A DNA stretch of 64,000 nt from JAKAVN01 sp963796565. GTDB taxonomy: Bacteria > Desulfobacterota > Binatia > Binatales > Binataceae. How positions within the stretch are numbered: position 1 is the first letter of the stretch; each line of letters opens with the position of its first letter. Under the pieces are notes generated by a model that did no database searches, had not been told where the DNA came from, and saw nothing but the letters and a program-made list of their open reading frames with translations. This document shows, piece by piece, positions 50,470-59,306 of the stretch. The stretch lies in contig CAWCMA010000013.1 of NCBI GenBank assembly GCA_963796565.1, positions 102,305-166,304 on the forward strand, in the 5' to 3' direction. The translations under genes were made by a program, and so were the position numbers.

Positions 50470-52541
50470 TAACCGGGATTCTCTTCACCCTTTGCATTTT
50501 GGCTGCCGTGGGCGTTTTTTTCTACCAGCTCTGGCGCCGCTTTCAGGTACTGTGGTGCGCTGTCCCGGCATCCCGCTTCGATCGCATTCCCGAACGCGTT
50601 CGCGCCGTGCTTGTCAACGCCTTTGGCCAGAGGAAATTCGTGCGCAGGAATCCGGGAGCCGAGCGGTCCGCCGGGTGGATGCACTTTTTCATTTTTTGGG
50701 GCTTTATCATCCTCGGGATCCAGATCCTCACGATGTTCGGCCGTCTCTACTCCGACTCGTTCGTCGTTCCCGGCTTTAGCCTGCATCTCCTGGGCGGCCC
50801 CTATATGTTGCTCCGCGACTTCATGGAGGTGGCCGTCCTGATTGCGGTTGGAGTGGCGTTAGTCCGATGGGGGATCACGCACGCGCCTCGACTTTTCGGC
50901 TATCTTCCGCCCGAGAGGCGCCTGCGCGATCAATCCCACTGGGAGGCCTACGTGATCCTGATTTTCATCGGGATAATCATGCTTGCAGGCCTCGTCTATG
51001 ACGGTGGGCGAATCGCTTCTCATCCGAACGACATGCTGATCGTTCGGGAGGCGCGGTGGCAGCCTTTTTCAAACCTGGTGGCTCTCGGCCTGGCGAAAGC
51101 GGGCACGAGCTTCGCCTCATACGCGGGCTACGTAGCCTTATGGGTCAACAACATCGTCGTTCTGATCTTTTTGGACCTACTGCCGCCCTCGAAACATTTC
51201 CACATCATTACGGCAATCCCGAACGTCTTTTTCTTGAAACTCGAGCCCAAAGGGCGGCTCTCGAAACAGGACCTCGAAAACGATTCCCGCTTCGGCACCT
51301 CGCACATCGATCAGTTCACGTGGAAGCAAGTGCTCGACATGTACAGTTGCACAGAATGTGGCCGCTGCTCCTCGCATTGCCCGGCCACGGCGACCAAGAA
51401 ACCCCTGGCTCCGCGTCAATTGCTCCTCGATCTGCGGGACTACCTCTACCAGCATCAGGGCGAGATCATTGAAAAGAGAAGCCGCTCCGGCAAAGGGGAC
51501 GGCACGGAACCCTTGGAGGTCGGAGAAAACATTGTCGGTCCCGTCATCCACGACGACACACTGTGGTCTTGTACCACGTGTCGAGCCTGTGAGGAGGCCT
51601 GTCCCCCGATGATCGAGTACGTCGACAAGGTCGTCGACATGCGCCGTCATCTGGTGCAAGAGGAGGCGCGTTTCCCCAAGGAGCTTACCCGCACCTTCAA
51701 GAACATGGAGACGCAATCCAATCCGTGGGGGCTCGATTCCGGGCTGCGGTTCGAGTGGGCCGAACGGATGAACGTCCCGACCCTCGCTGACAAGCCCGAC
51801 GCCGAGTTCCTCTACTACGTCGGCTGCGCCGGCTCCTACGACGATCGCAACAAGAAGACGACGCAGGCTTTCGTCCGCGTTCTGCAGAAGGCGGGCGTAG
51901 ACTTTGCCTGCCTCGCGCGCGAGGAACTTTGCAACGGCGAAACGGCCCGTCGGCTCGGAAACGAGTACCTCTACCAGTCGATGGCCCAACCGCTGATCGA
52001 AACCCTCAACAAATACAAAGTTCGTAAGATCATCGTGAACTGTCCCCACTGTTTCAACACGATCAAGAACGAGTTTCCCCAATTCGGTGGTTCGTACGAG
52101 GTCATTCACGCCGCCGACTTCGTGCAGCAATTGATCGCTTCGGGGCGTCTCAAGATCTCTGCGGAATTCCCCAAGCGGACCGTATACCACGACTCTTGTT
52201 ACTACGGCCGTTACAACGACGTATATGACGAGCCACGGACGCTGCTCAGCAACGCGGGGGCCCAGGTTCACGAGATGGAACGCCACCGTAAATTCGGCAT
52301 GTGCTGCGGTGCTGGCGGAGGGCGGATGTGGTTGGAGGAAGACCCGGATAAACGGGTGAATCTGCTCCGCACCGAGCAGGCGCTTCAGACTGACCCTGAG
52401 GTTATCGCGGTCTCCTGTCCTTACTGTATGACGATGCTCGGCGATGGCATCAAGGCCAAACAGCTGGAGGAGAAGGTCCAGACCCTCGACGTGATGGAAA
52501 TCGTCGACAAGGTCACCCGGAGCCGTGATGCAGAGTCCTGA
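50466..52541 (+). CDS. EMO-like membrane Fe-S oxidoreductase (ETF:quinone route)
   Basis: A 691-residue protein with five or so N-terminal membrane helices (NarI/HdrE-like, residues 1-260), including His in GWMHFFIFWGF and in SKHFHIITAIPNVFF, probable heme b ligands. Two 4Fe-4S motifs follow: CTECGRCSSHCP near 295 and CTTCRACEEACP near 368. The C-terminal HdrD-like part has CCG-type motifs: GCAGSYDDR, NCPHCFNTIKNEFP, HDSCYYGRYNDVYDEPR and CCGAGGG near 612. This is the architecture of the ETF:menaquinone oxidoreductase EMO. A GGAGG site precedes the ATG. Base composition is visibly less GC-rich than the neighbours. Confidence 0.9.
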   Translation: MITGILFTLCILAAVGVFFYQLWRRFQVLWCAVPASRFDRIPERVRAVLVNAFGQRKFVRRNPGAERSAGWMHFFIFWGFIILGIQILTMFGRLYSDSFVVPGFSLHLLGGPYMLLRDFMEVAVLIAVGVALVRWGITHAPRLFGYLPPERRLRDQSHWEAYVILIFIGIIMLAGLVYDGGRIASHPNDMLIVREARWQPFSNLVALGLAKAGTSFASYAGYVALWVNNIVVLIFLDLLPPSKHFHIITAIPNVFFLKLEPKGRLSKQDLENDSRFGTSHIDQFTWKQVLDMYSCTECGRCSSHCPATATKKPLAPRQLLLDLRDYLYQHQGEIIEKRSRSGKGDGTEPLEVGENIVGPVIHDDTLWSCTTCRACEEACPPMIEYVDKVVDMRRHLVQEEARFPKELTRTFKNMETQSNPWGLDSGLRFEWAERMNVPTLADKPDAEFLYYVGCAGSYDDRNKKTTQAFVRVLQKAGVDFACLAREELCNGETARRLGNEYLYQSMAQPLIETLNKYKVRKIIVNCPHCFNTIKNEFPQFGGSYEVIHAADFVQQLIASGRLKISAEFPKRTVYHDSCYYGRYNDVYDEPRTLLSNAGAQVHEMERHRKFGMCCGAGGGRMWLEEDPDKRVNLLRTEQALQTDPEVIAVSCPYCMTMLGDGIKAKQLEEKVQTLDVMEIVDKVTRSRDAES

Positions 52542-52554
52542 AGAGACTCTGCAT
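52528..52554 (+). terminator. Inverted repeat at the end of the EMO-like gene
   Basis: 10-base arms (52528-52537 and 52545-52554) around a 7-base loop span the stop codon. No T-run follows, so its strength as a terminator is uncertain. Confidence 0.4.
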
Positions 52555-52688
52555 GACGCAGATGGAGAACGCGATGAAGGCGCGCTCGATGGAAGAAAAG
52601 ATGCGCGCACACGTCGCCAAAAGATCGGAACGAGGAAGCGCCGCGGAAAAAGATGTTCGCCGCTTCCTCGCTCGACCCCCACCTCAAT

Positions 52689-52711
52689 CCTCCCCCAAGA
52701 CACGGGGGAGG
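52689..52711. terminator. Hairpin between convergent genes
   Basis: Eight-base arms (52689-52696 and 52704-52711) with a 7-base loop lie between the ends of the EMO-like gene and the GT39-like gene. Confidence 0.4.
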
Positions 52712-52735
52712 AGGCCAGAAGCGCTCGAACAGGGG

Positions 52736-54172
52736 TTAGCCGCCCCAGCCGTACCATCGTACGTGCCAGGTGAAGAACACCACGAAGACGATCGACACCA
52801 CGATTAGAATCTTCGTCAACTGATCGAGCTTGCGCGGCACACCCAGCGCGATCAGCGTCAGCAGAAACGGATAGATCTCCACATAGTAGCGAGCGCCGAG
52901 TTGCCCGAACCCGTTGGCATACCACAGCATGCCGGGCCCCGCGCATAGCGCCGCCGCCAGCGCCACCAGCGCCGTCGTGAACCGCAAAAAACTCGGCCGC
53001 AGTGCCAGTACGAACGCCGGGCTCGTGAGCAGCAGCGCCTGACCCAGGAACTCCGGATGAATGTACGGAAATTTGTCGCTGTAGCTCGGCGCCATGAATA
53101 GCACCGTGTAAAGATTGAATGGAAAATGGCTAAGCGCCAGCGGACCACCGGGACGTTGGAAACGGTATTTGTCCTGGCCGTACCATAGCCACATCCCGAT
53201 ATCGTACGGTTTGCCGAAGCGGGCTTCGTTGAACGCCACGAATACCACCAGCGCCGCGACCAGCCACGGCAGCATCGATAGCAACTCACGCGCCCTTCTC
53301 CCGCGCACCCATAGCAGCCCCGCATAACAGGGCCACGCGAAAACCATGTCGTTGCGGCCGAGTGCGGCGAGCGCGGCCAGCAACCCCACCATCCACGGAC
53401 GCGCTTCGCCAAAGATCTCGGCGAGCGCGCCCAGCGTGAACGGAATCGTCGCAAGCACGACGAAGTCCCACGAACTGCCGAGCGTCGCCTCGTACCAGAA
53501 CGTCGTGCCGACGCCGAAGAACAGCGTCAGCCATATTCGCGCAGCGAGGCCGAGGCCGATCTTTCCCAGCAGCCGCCACACCAGGCCGAGCGAGACCGCT
53601 CCGACGACGACCGAGACCGCGGTCTGGTTCGTCGCCAGTCCCCAAATAGCCACTGCGGGAAGAGTGATGAGCGCCGCAAGCGGCGGATGCAACAGGTAGC
53701 TCTTGCCATACCAGACCACATGCTCCATGTAGCCTGGAGCGTCGACCCAGATGCGCCCGTGCAGGAACGCGTACGCCTGCTGGACCGGCTCGATATACGG
53801 CGTGGACGGCGAGATGGTGGCGGCGTAACAGGCCAGGAACAGCACCCCGACGGCGAAGGCGCACCATCCGTCGGAGGCGAGCGCATCTTCGAAAAAATCC
53901 CATCGCGCCGCGGCGGCGCGCCGCGGGCCGATCGCGAGATCCGCGACGATTCCCACCAGCGCAGTAGCAAGTGCGGCGACGACCAGAGCGTTGGGCATTT
54001 CATGCTTGAACCACGCGACTGCCGCGATGTCAGTCAGCGCGATCAGCGCTGCGGCGATGAAAAACCATCGCGCCGCGTCCTGCGTATCCACCTGCGCGTC
54101 GGCGGCCTCGGCGACGAACGGGGATTGAGCGTCCTCGAGCGTGCCGAGCGGCCGGGCGTCCACGTCATCCAC
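52736..54172 (-). CDS. Polytopic glycosyltransferase-like membrane protein (GT39-type)
   Basis: A 478-residue integral membrane protein with about ten hydrophobic helices, laid out like dolichyl/undecaprenyl-phosphate mannosyl- or arabinosyl-transferases. The N-terminal 40 residues are acidic and cytosolic; the periplasmic loop after the second helix (SPSTPYIEPVQQAYAFLHGR) and HPPLAALITLPAVAIW have the usual EP/HPP-type look. The end KILIVVSIVFVVFFTWHVRW is hydrophobic. A donor or acceptor cannot be named, and other polytopic enzymes are possible. Confidence 0.7.
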   Translation of the reverse strand: MDDVDARPLGTLEDAQSPFVAEAADAQVDTQDAARWFFIAAALIALTDIAAVAWFKHEMPNALVVAALATALVGIVADLAIGPRRAAAARWDFFEDALASDGWCAFAVGVLFLACYAATISPSTPYIEPVQQAYAFLHGRIWVDAPGYMEHVVWYGKSYLLHPPLAALITLPAVAIWGLATNQTAVSVVVGAVSLGLVWRLLGKIGLGLAARIWLTLFFGVGTTFWYEATLGSSWDFVVLATIPFTLGALAEIFGEARPWMVGLLAALAALGRNDMVFAWPCYAGLLWVRGRRARELLSMLPWLVAALVVFVAFNEARFGKPYDIGMWLWYGQDKYRFQRPGGPLALSHFPFNLYTVLFMAPSYSDKFPYIHPEFLGQALLLTSPAFVLALRPSFLRFTTALVALAAALCAGPGMLWYANGFGQLGARYYVEIYPFLLTLIALGVPRKLDQLTKILIVVSIVFVVFFTWHVRWYGWGG

Positions 54173-54240
54173 GTAAGTTCGGCCTTCCCTTCAGGAATGC
54201 GACAGCGAGTGCTCCTCAAACGCGGCCGAATGTACTGAGT

Positions 54241-55212
54241 TCATTTCCGCAAATCGGCGAGGAAGTCGAGCATCGCGCGGTTGACCTCCGCGGGCTTCTC
54301 CTGCTGCGTCCAATGGCCCGAGCCCTCGATCAAAACCGTCTTGCGGAGGTTCGGCACCCACATCTGCATCCCGTTCGCCATTTCCGGGCGCAGCACGATA
54401 TCCAGTTCCGCCGTGATCATCAACGCGGGCTGAGTCACTTGCGCGGGCAAACCGGCGCTCTCTTCCCAGTTGCGATCGATGTTGCGATACCAATTGAGCG
54501 GCTTGCGAAAGCCGCTTTTCTCGAAGGCCCGCACGAAAACCTCGAAATCGTCGGCGCTCAGGAAACTGCCGTGCGGCAGGTCGGGCAAGTAATCGAGAAC
54601 TCCGCCGCCGGCCGGCCCCAGCACGCCCGAGGGCAGCTTGCGCAGTTCGGCAAATTCGTCGCCCTTGAACAATTCGCCGCCCTGGTAGAACGAGCGCAGG
54701 CTGCGGCGCACGTCGCGCCCGAGTTCCTCCTCGGCCACGCCCGGCTCCTGGAAGTAGACGATGTAGTTGAAATTTCCGGCCGCGATCGCGCGGATGAAAT
54801 CCATCGGCTTCATCGGCGTGCGCGGAAAGAACGGCGTATTAAGCGCGATCACGCGCTCGATTCGCGCCGGCGCCATCAGCGCAGCGTTCCAGGCCACGAA
54901 GCCGCCCCAGTCGTGGCCGACGACGACGCACTTTTCGATCCCCATCGCGTCGAGCATCCCGACCAGGTCGGCAACAATCTCGCGCTGGGTGTAAGCCTCG
55001 ATTGGCTCGGGGCCGCCGGTGTCGCCGTAGCCGCGCTGGTCCGGCGCGATCGCGCGCAAGCCGGCGCCCGCCAGGGCGCGCATCTGATGGCGCCATGAGT
55101 ACCAGAGTTCCGGAAACCCGTGGCACATCACGACCGGATAACCCTCGCCGGCCTCCGCGACGTGCATCCGGATTCCGTTGGTAGTGACGAAGCGATGGCT
55201 GAATTCGCTCAT
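54241..55212 (-). CDS. Alpha/beta hydrolase, epoxide hydrolase-like
   Basis: A 323-residue hydrolase. HGFPELWYSWRHQM gives the oxyanion HG-x-P; the nucleophile is D101 in VVGHDWGGF; the acid Asp is in ITAELDIVLRPE and His in SGHWTQQEKPAEVN near residue 297. RGYGDT and the lid tyrosines fit the soluble epoxide hydrolase family. The start at 55212 was chosen since the upstream frame is Arg-rich. It is divergent from the SDR gene at 55383; the relation is open. Confidence 0.92.
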   Translation of the reverse strand: MSEFSHRFVTTNGIRMHVAEAGEGYPVVMCHGFPELWYSWRHQMRALAGAGLRAIAPDQRGYGDTGGPEPIEAYTQREIVADLVGMLDAMGIEKCVVVGHDWGGFVAWNAALMAPARIERVIALNTPFFPRTPMKPMDFIRAIAAGNFNYIVYFQEPGVAEEELGRDVRRSLRSFYQGGELFKGDEFAELRKLPSGVLGPAGGGVLDYLPDLPHGSFLSADDFEVFVRAFEKSGFRKPLNWYRNIDRNWEESAGLPAQVTQPALMITAELDIVLRPEMANGMQMWVPNLRKTVLIEGSGHWTQQEKPAEVNRAMLDFLADLRK

Positions 55213-55382
55213 TGGCAATGACCTCGAACAACCGACTCGGATTGGAACTCGGCGGTTTCCAAGGCTAGCACGCGAACGCCAAACTGGCATCGCCAGCCTT
55301 TGACTTATCCGCGACGCGTGATGGACGATGGCAGAGCCTCGCCCCGAGCGCGAGGTAATCCAGGACCACCGAGGGAACAACG

Positions 55383-56375
55383 ATGGCCTTTACGGTGCAG
55401 CCGGACAGTTTCCGCTTCGACAACGAGTTTCGCGGCGGCGTCGCGGGCAAGCGCGTCCTGATAACCGGGGCGGGCAAGGACGGCGGCCTCGGCCAGGCTT
55501 TCGCGCTGGCGGCCGGGCTCAACGGAGCCACCGGCGTGGGCGTGCACTTCCATAGCAGCTACTCCGACGGCTTCGATCTGGTCAGCGCACTGCGCAACCT
55601 GGGCGTCAATGCGTTCCCGGTGCAGGCCGACGTCACCAACCTGGGCGACCTGTGGGCGACGCGCAGCTACGTGATCGAGCAGATGGGCGGCAAGCCGCCC
55701 AACCTGCTGATCTGCAATTCGGGGCTGACCGAAAAGGGATACGCATTTGGCCGCGCGCTCAAGGAGATCCCCGACGAGCCGCTCGCGATGCGCCGGGCGC
55801 GGGTGCGCCAGCACTTCATCGACAGCCTCCACGAATCGCGCCTCGTGCTGAATACCAAGATCGACGGCTTCCTCGCGATGACTCATCTGTGGGCGGGCGA
55901 GGCGGTTTACCATCAGGAATTCTTGCAGCTCATCTATGTCTCCTCGCGACAGGCTATCGATCCCGGAGTCTCAGTGCCGGGTTACGTGATTAGCAACTGG
56001 GGCGTGTTGCAACTGCCAAAGATGCTCGCGGTCAACCTGGGCCCAAACGCAAAGTTCGTGGGCTCGGCCTGCATCCTGCTGCCATTCATCCGCACCAGCA
56101 TGACCGACCAGTACGCGGACAATCCCAAGGTGTTCGGACGTTGGCAGCCGCGGATGCTGGAACCCAACGAGGCGGCCAAAGCGTTCATGCAGTTACTCGC
56201 GCGTCCGCGGGCCGAGCTTGACAAAGGACTGTTCGAGTTGATGGTGGAGGGCGCGCCGGACCAGGTCGACGTGACCTGGAAGCGAGTCGAGATCGACGTG
56301 CGCGAGGAGCCGATGGAATGGAGCACGGTCGGCTCATTGCAATTCCATGGCCAGCGCCAGGCGGCAAAGAGATAA
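55383..56375 (+). CDS. SDR-family protein lacking the catalytic lysine
   Basis: A 330-residue short-chain dehydrogenase-like protein. The cofactor motif GAGKDGGLG is near 29-37 and an NSG follows in LLICNSGLTEKG, in place of NAG. Ser187 lies in IYVSSRQAID, and Tyr201 in PGYVISNW, but the position of the catalytic Lys, four after the Tyr, is Asn205. The length is longer than classical SDRs and the C-terminus extends to a QFHGQRQ end. Activity may be altered or lost. A GAGGG site precedes the ATG. It is the first of two genes, with 56420 following. Confidence 0.8.
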   Translation: MAFTVQPDSFRFDNEFRGGVAGKRVLITGAGKDGGLGQAFALAAGLNGATGVGVHFHSSYSDGFDLVSALRNLGVNAFPVQADVTNLGDLWATRSYVIEQMGGKPPNLLICNSGLTEKGYAFGRALKEIPDEPLAMRRARVRQHFIDSLHESRLVLNTKIDGFLAMTHLWAGEAVYHQEFLQLIYVSSRQAIDPGVSVPGYVISNWGVLQLPKMLAVNLGPNAKFVGSACILLPFIRTSMTDQYADNPKVFGRWQPRMLEPNEAAKAFMQLLARPRAELDKGLFELMVEGAPDQVDVTWKRVEIDVREEPMEWSTVGSLQFHGQRQAAKR

Positions 56376-56419
56376 ACCGGCGCCCGGCCAACTCGATTGC
56401 TCACGGAGGTAACGACCCG

Positions 56420-57094
56420 ATGAATCGCGAATTCGAATTCAAACAAATCCTGCGCGCTTACCGCGGCGGGATAATCAGCGAAGCGGCATTCGAGCAGGAG
56501 ATGGCGCGGCTGGAGGCCGGTGGCCCGGCGGACTCCAACGGCGCGAACGGCGCGGGCTTTCGCGCCTTTGGCCGTACCTACAAATCGGAGCGCGCCGCCG
56601 TCGTCAGCTTCGTCGACAAGGTATGCGCGGGCGAGGCCAACGGCGCCGAGGCGTTCCGGCGCTGGACCGAGGTGTGCAAGACCGAATGCGTCCGGAGCGC
56701 GTTACGGATGGTGGCCGAGCGCGAAGCGTGCCATGCGCGCGTGTTCGAGTGCCGGATGCGCGATCTGGGCGCCGAGTTGCGCGCGAGCGCGACCGAGGAG
56801 GCGCGCAAGTTCACCGCGTTCCTCGCCGATCCCAAACGCACGGATGCCGAGAAGCTGATGCACTTCGTGAGCGTGGTTGGCGATCCCGCGGCGGCGGTAA
56901 AGCCGATCCACGATTTCGCCGCGCTGCTCATCGAGGATCTCGAGACCAAAGAGGTGCTGCGGCTGTTCGCCGAGGACGAGTACTCCACGGTGAAATGGGC
57001 GCACGACGCGTGCGCGGCGCTGAGCGCCGCCGCGCCCGCCGTGGCGGCGCGCTCGTCCGCGCCGGCCAAGCCGGGGCGGACGAGCGCGAACTAG
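56420..57094 (+). CDS. Helical protein of unknown function
   Basis: A 224-residue protein, acidic and almost wholly helical, with a Gly/Asn/Ala linker (GGPADSNGANGAGF) after residue 34. Glu/His pairs such as EREACHARVFE and EDEYSTVKWAH have ferritin-like spacing, but the full ligand set is not visible. A GGAGGT site precedes the ATG. It follows the SDR gene by 44 bases, so the two may be co-transcribed. No family was recognised. Confidence 0.65.
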   Translation: MNREFEFKQILRAYRGGIISEAAFEQEMARLEAGGPADSNGANGAGFRAFGRTYKSERAAVVSFVDKVCAGEANGAEAFRRWTEVCKTECVRSALRMVAEREACHARVFECRMRDLGAELRASATEEARKFTAFLADPKRTDAEKLMHFVSVVGDPAAAVKPIHDFAALLIEDLETKEVLRLFAEDEYSTVKWAHDACAALSAAAPAVAARSSAPAKPGRTSAN

Positions 57095-57108
57095 CCGCGG
57101 CACGGACA

Positions 57109-57297
57109 CCGCCCACGGCAAAGCGGGAGCGGAGCGGCCAGAGGGCCGCCCGCTCCCGCTTTGCCGTGGGCGGATGAAACGTGCGAGGGAGGGATGGGGG
57201 GCGGCGCCCCGGCACGGGGCGCCGCCCCCCATCCCTCCCTCGCCTCGAACGCGCACGCGGCGGGACGCGCACCTCACGATGCGCGTCCCGCCGCGTG
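57109..57297. repeat. Three consecutive long perfect hairpins
   Basis: A: arms 57109-57131 and 57151-57173, 23 bases each, with a 6-bp inner stem in the loop. B: arms 57183-57211 and 57215-57243, 29 bases each, loop GCA. C: arms 57254-57271 and 57280-57297, 18 bases each, loop of 8 bases. All are exact and lie between the ends of two convergent genes. They have no T-run and are far longer than usual terminators. Confidence 0.92.
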
Positions 57298-57329
57298 TCG
57301 CACAATCCTGACCCGGCTACTTGCCCCGC

Positions 57330-58118
57330 CTATTCAGGCACTTTCTTCGTCGCCGGCGGCGCGCCGGCGCCTGCGGGCCGCGGCGCACTGGGAGCGTTCA
57401 TGCCGCGACGCGTATAGCCAGCCGGCGCCTCGAACGTGTCGGCCGGCAAATCGCGCGCGGCAACCTTGGTCACCACGGTCTTGGTGGTTTGCGGCCCCTG
57501 CTTGGCCATCATTTCTTTGAAGCGGGCAGCCTGCTCGGGTGCCATTCCGGGCACCGAGAATCCAGCGTTCATCGTGCGCGTGGAATCCATCGTAAGTGGA
57601 ATCCCTTTGGGCATCTTACCTGCCATCGCGCGCGCGCTTTTGAGCTTCACGCCCATCGCCTCGGTGAACCCGGTGAACTCCGCGGCGCCCGGCGCGCTGG
57701 TCGAGAAGCATCCGGAGGTCGAGACCGAGGCCATCGCGGTCTTGCCCGCACCGCTATATTCCTCACAGGAGTAGTCAAGCACCTTGGAGGACTTGCCAGT
57801 CTTCTGGAAATTGAGGTCGAGCTGTTGGCCAGGACTGTTCGACATCCCATGCGGCGGAAAAGGCATCTCGGCATACGCCTTCTGCTTGGGATCGACCAGC
57901 ATCATGATGCCCTTGTCGAGATCGATCACGAACGCGTTGTGCTCGCTGATCATCTTCTCCTTGTGCCCCTGCACCATCAGTTGGCGAGTATGTACCACCG
58001 GGGTCCCGCCGCCTTGAGTAGTGGTCACCTGCTCGTCGATCACGACCCCGGCGCGCGCGATACCGCCTAAGCCCGCCACGGTCAGCAGGCAGACACACAC
58101 TGCAATAATCTGTTTCAT
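57330..58118 (-). CDS. Exported DUF4412-like protein
   Basis: A 262-residue protein with a signal peptide (IAVCVCLLTVAGLGGIARA). The mature part reads as the DUF4412 beta-sheet pattern: VIDEQVTTTQGGGTPVVHTRQLMVQG, then MISEHNAFVIDLDKGIMMLVDPKQKAY and EMPFPPHGM. The C-terminal 40 residues are Ala/Pro-rich. A cysteine pair is in DYSCEEYSG and SGCFSTS. The ATG at 58118 overlaps the stop of the HpnL-like gene by 4 bases (CTATGA), so the two are translated together. It is a candidate periplasmic lipid-binding or reporter partner, by inference only. Confidence 0.8.
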   Translation of the reverse strand: MKQIIAVCVCLLTVAGLGGIARAGVVIDEQVTTTQGGGTPVVHTRQLMVQGHKEKMISEHNAFVIDLDKGIMMLVDPKQKAYAEMPFPPHGMSNSPGQQLDLNFQKTGKSSKVLDYSCEEYSGAGKTAMASVSTSGCFSTSAPGAAEFTGFTEAMGVKLKSARAMAGKMPKGIPLTMDSTRTMNAGFSVPGMAPEQAARFKEMMAKQGPQTTKTVVTKVAARDLPADTFEAPAGYTRRGMNAPSAPRPAGAGAPPATKKVPE

Positions 58119-59158
58119 AGCGACTGTTCCCCTCGCGCGCTGCTGATTTCCAAGACCCGCGGCGACCCGCCCGTCTCGTGGTCGGCGCGCTCGACGACCA
58201 GCCGATGAAGGGTCAGGCTCAAAAGGCCGAAAAATACCCACACCATTTCCTTGAATCTGCGCAACAACCCCACCGCAAAGCCGACGTCGGCCGGATAGCC
58301 CAGCATCGCCATCACCAGCGCCTTGCCGCCTTCCTGACTGACCAGCTTGGCCGGAATCATGAAGGTGGCGCGCTCGATTAGCTGGCCGAAGACCTCGACC
58401 AGCAATGCGATCTGCCAGGTGACGGGCTCGTGCAGGAGCAGCAACAGGATGTAGATCTCGAGCGGTCCGAGGCTCCAGGCAACCAGGTAGCACAGGCACG
58501 AAGCGACCAGGCGCCAGCGATGATGCGCGTAGAACTCCAGCAGCAGCGTGTCGGCCTCGGCGGCGGCCTCGCGCATCTCGTCGTTGGCGATACGGGAGAG
58601 GTCCAAATGCACCGCCGCGCGCCACAGATGCGAGAACGGGCGCTTCGTCTGGACGTAGAAAAAGCCCGCGGCGAACGCCACCGCCAGCCCCAGGCCGCCC
58701 AGCGCCGGCCATAGCAGATGATGGAACTTGGCCTCGAACGGCAACACCGACAGCATCCCGCCGGTGATAAATCCCACCTGGCCCAGCATCTCGGCCAGCG
58801 CCGCGACCACCACCGACACCAAACCGGCCGCCATGGGCAGTTTGTTCCGCACCATCATCGCCATCACGAACTGGCCGCCGAGCTGTGCCGACGGCGTGAC
58901 GTAGTCGACCGCCTCGCCGGCGATCCGCGCCGCGAACATTTCGCCCAGACCGAGCCGCGGCGGGCAGTTTTCGATCGTCACCCGCCACCCCAGCGTGTTG
59001 GCCAGGCGCGCCAACGCCTCCAGCGAGACAGTCAGCACCAGGCCCCATCCCGCAACGCGCACGTAATGCAGGACGTCGGCCCATCCGAAACGCCGCAGGA
59101 ACCAGGCGTAAAAGCCCAGCGCGAGCAGGACGATCAAGGTTTCAACGCGTCGCATCAA
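58115..59158 (-). CDS. Lysylphosphatidylglycerol synthase/flippase-like membrane protein (HpnL-type)
   Basis: A 347-residue UPF0104-like membrane protein with seven to eight helices, including the phrase MIPAKLVSQEGGKALVMAMLGY near 290, where the family has a P-x-G-x-x-E-x-G-like signature. GEAVDYVTPSAQLGGQF is the conserved N-terminal site. HpnL proteins are tied to hopanoid export; other members flip lipids. No hopanoid genes are in the window. It overlaps the exported protein gene by 4 bases. Confidence 0.8.
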   Translation of the reverse strand: MMRRVETLIVLLALGFYAWFLRRFGWADVLHYVRVAGWGLVLTVSLEALARLANTLGWRVTIENCPPRLGLGEMFAARIAGEAVDYVTPSAQLGGQFVMAMMVRNKLPMAAGLVSVVVAALAEMLGQVGFITGGMLSVLPFEAKFHHLLWPALGGLGLAVAFAAGFFYVQTKRPFSHLWRAAVHLDLSRIANDEMREAAAEADTLLLEFYAHHRWRLVASCLCYLVAWSLGPLEIYILLLLLHEPVTWQIALLVEVFGQLIERATFMIPAKLVSQEGGKALVMAMLGYPADVGFAVGLLRRFKEMVWVFFGLLSLTLHRLVVERADHETGGSPRVLEISSARGEQSL

Positions 59159-59306
59159 AGCAGGAGTTACCGCCCATCAAAAAAAGATTTACCGCCGATC
59201 GAAATGAGATTTGGCCCCGACCGGCCCGGGCGCGGGCACCGATGCATTCTTTCAACGCCACCCCGCGGAGGCAAGCCGCGCCGCAAGCCGCAAGGGCCTA
59301 TTATGC

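Noticed and set aside
51177..52946. 589-residue minus-strand frame
   Set aside because: Shadow of the EMO-like gene, whose cysteine motifs are decisive.
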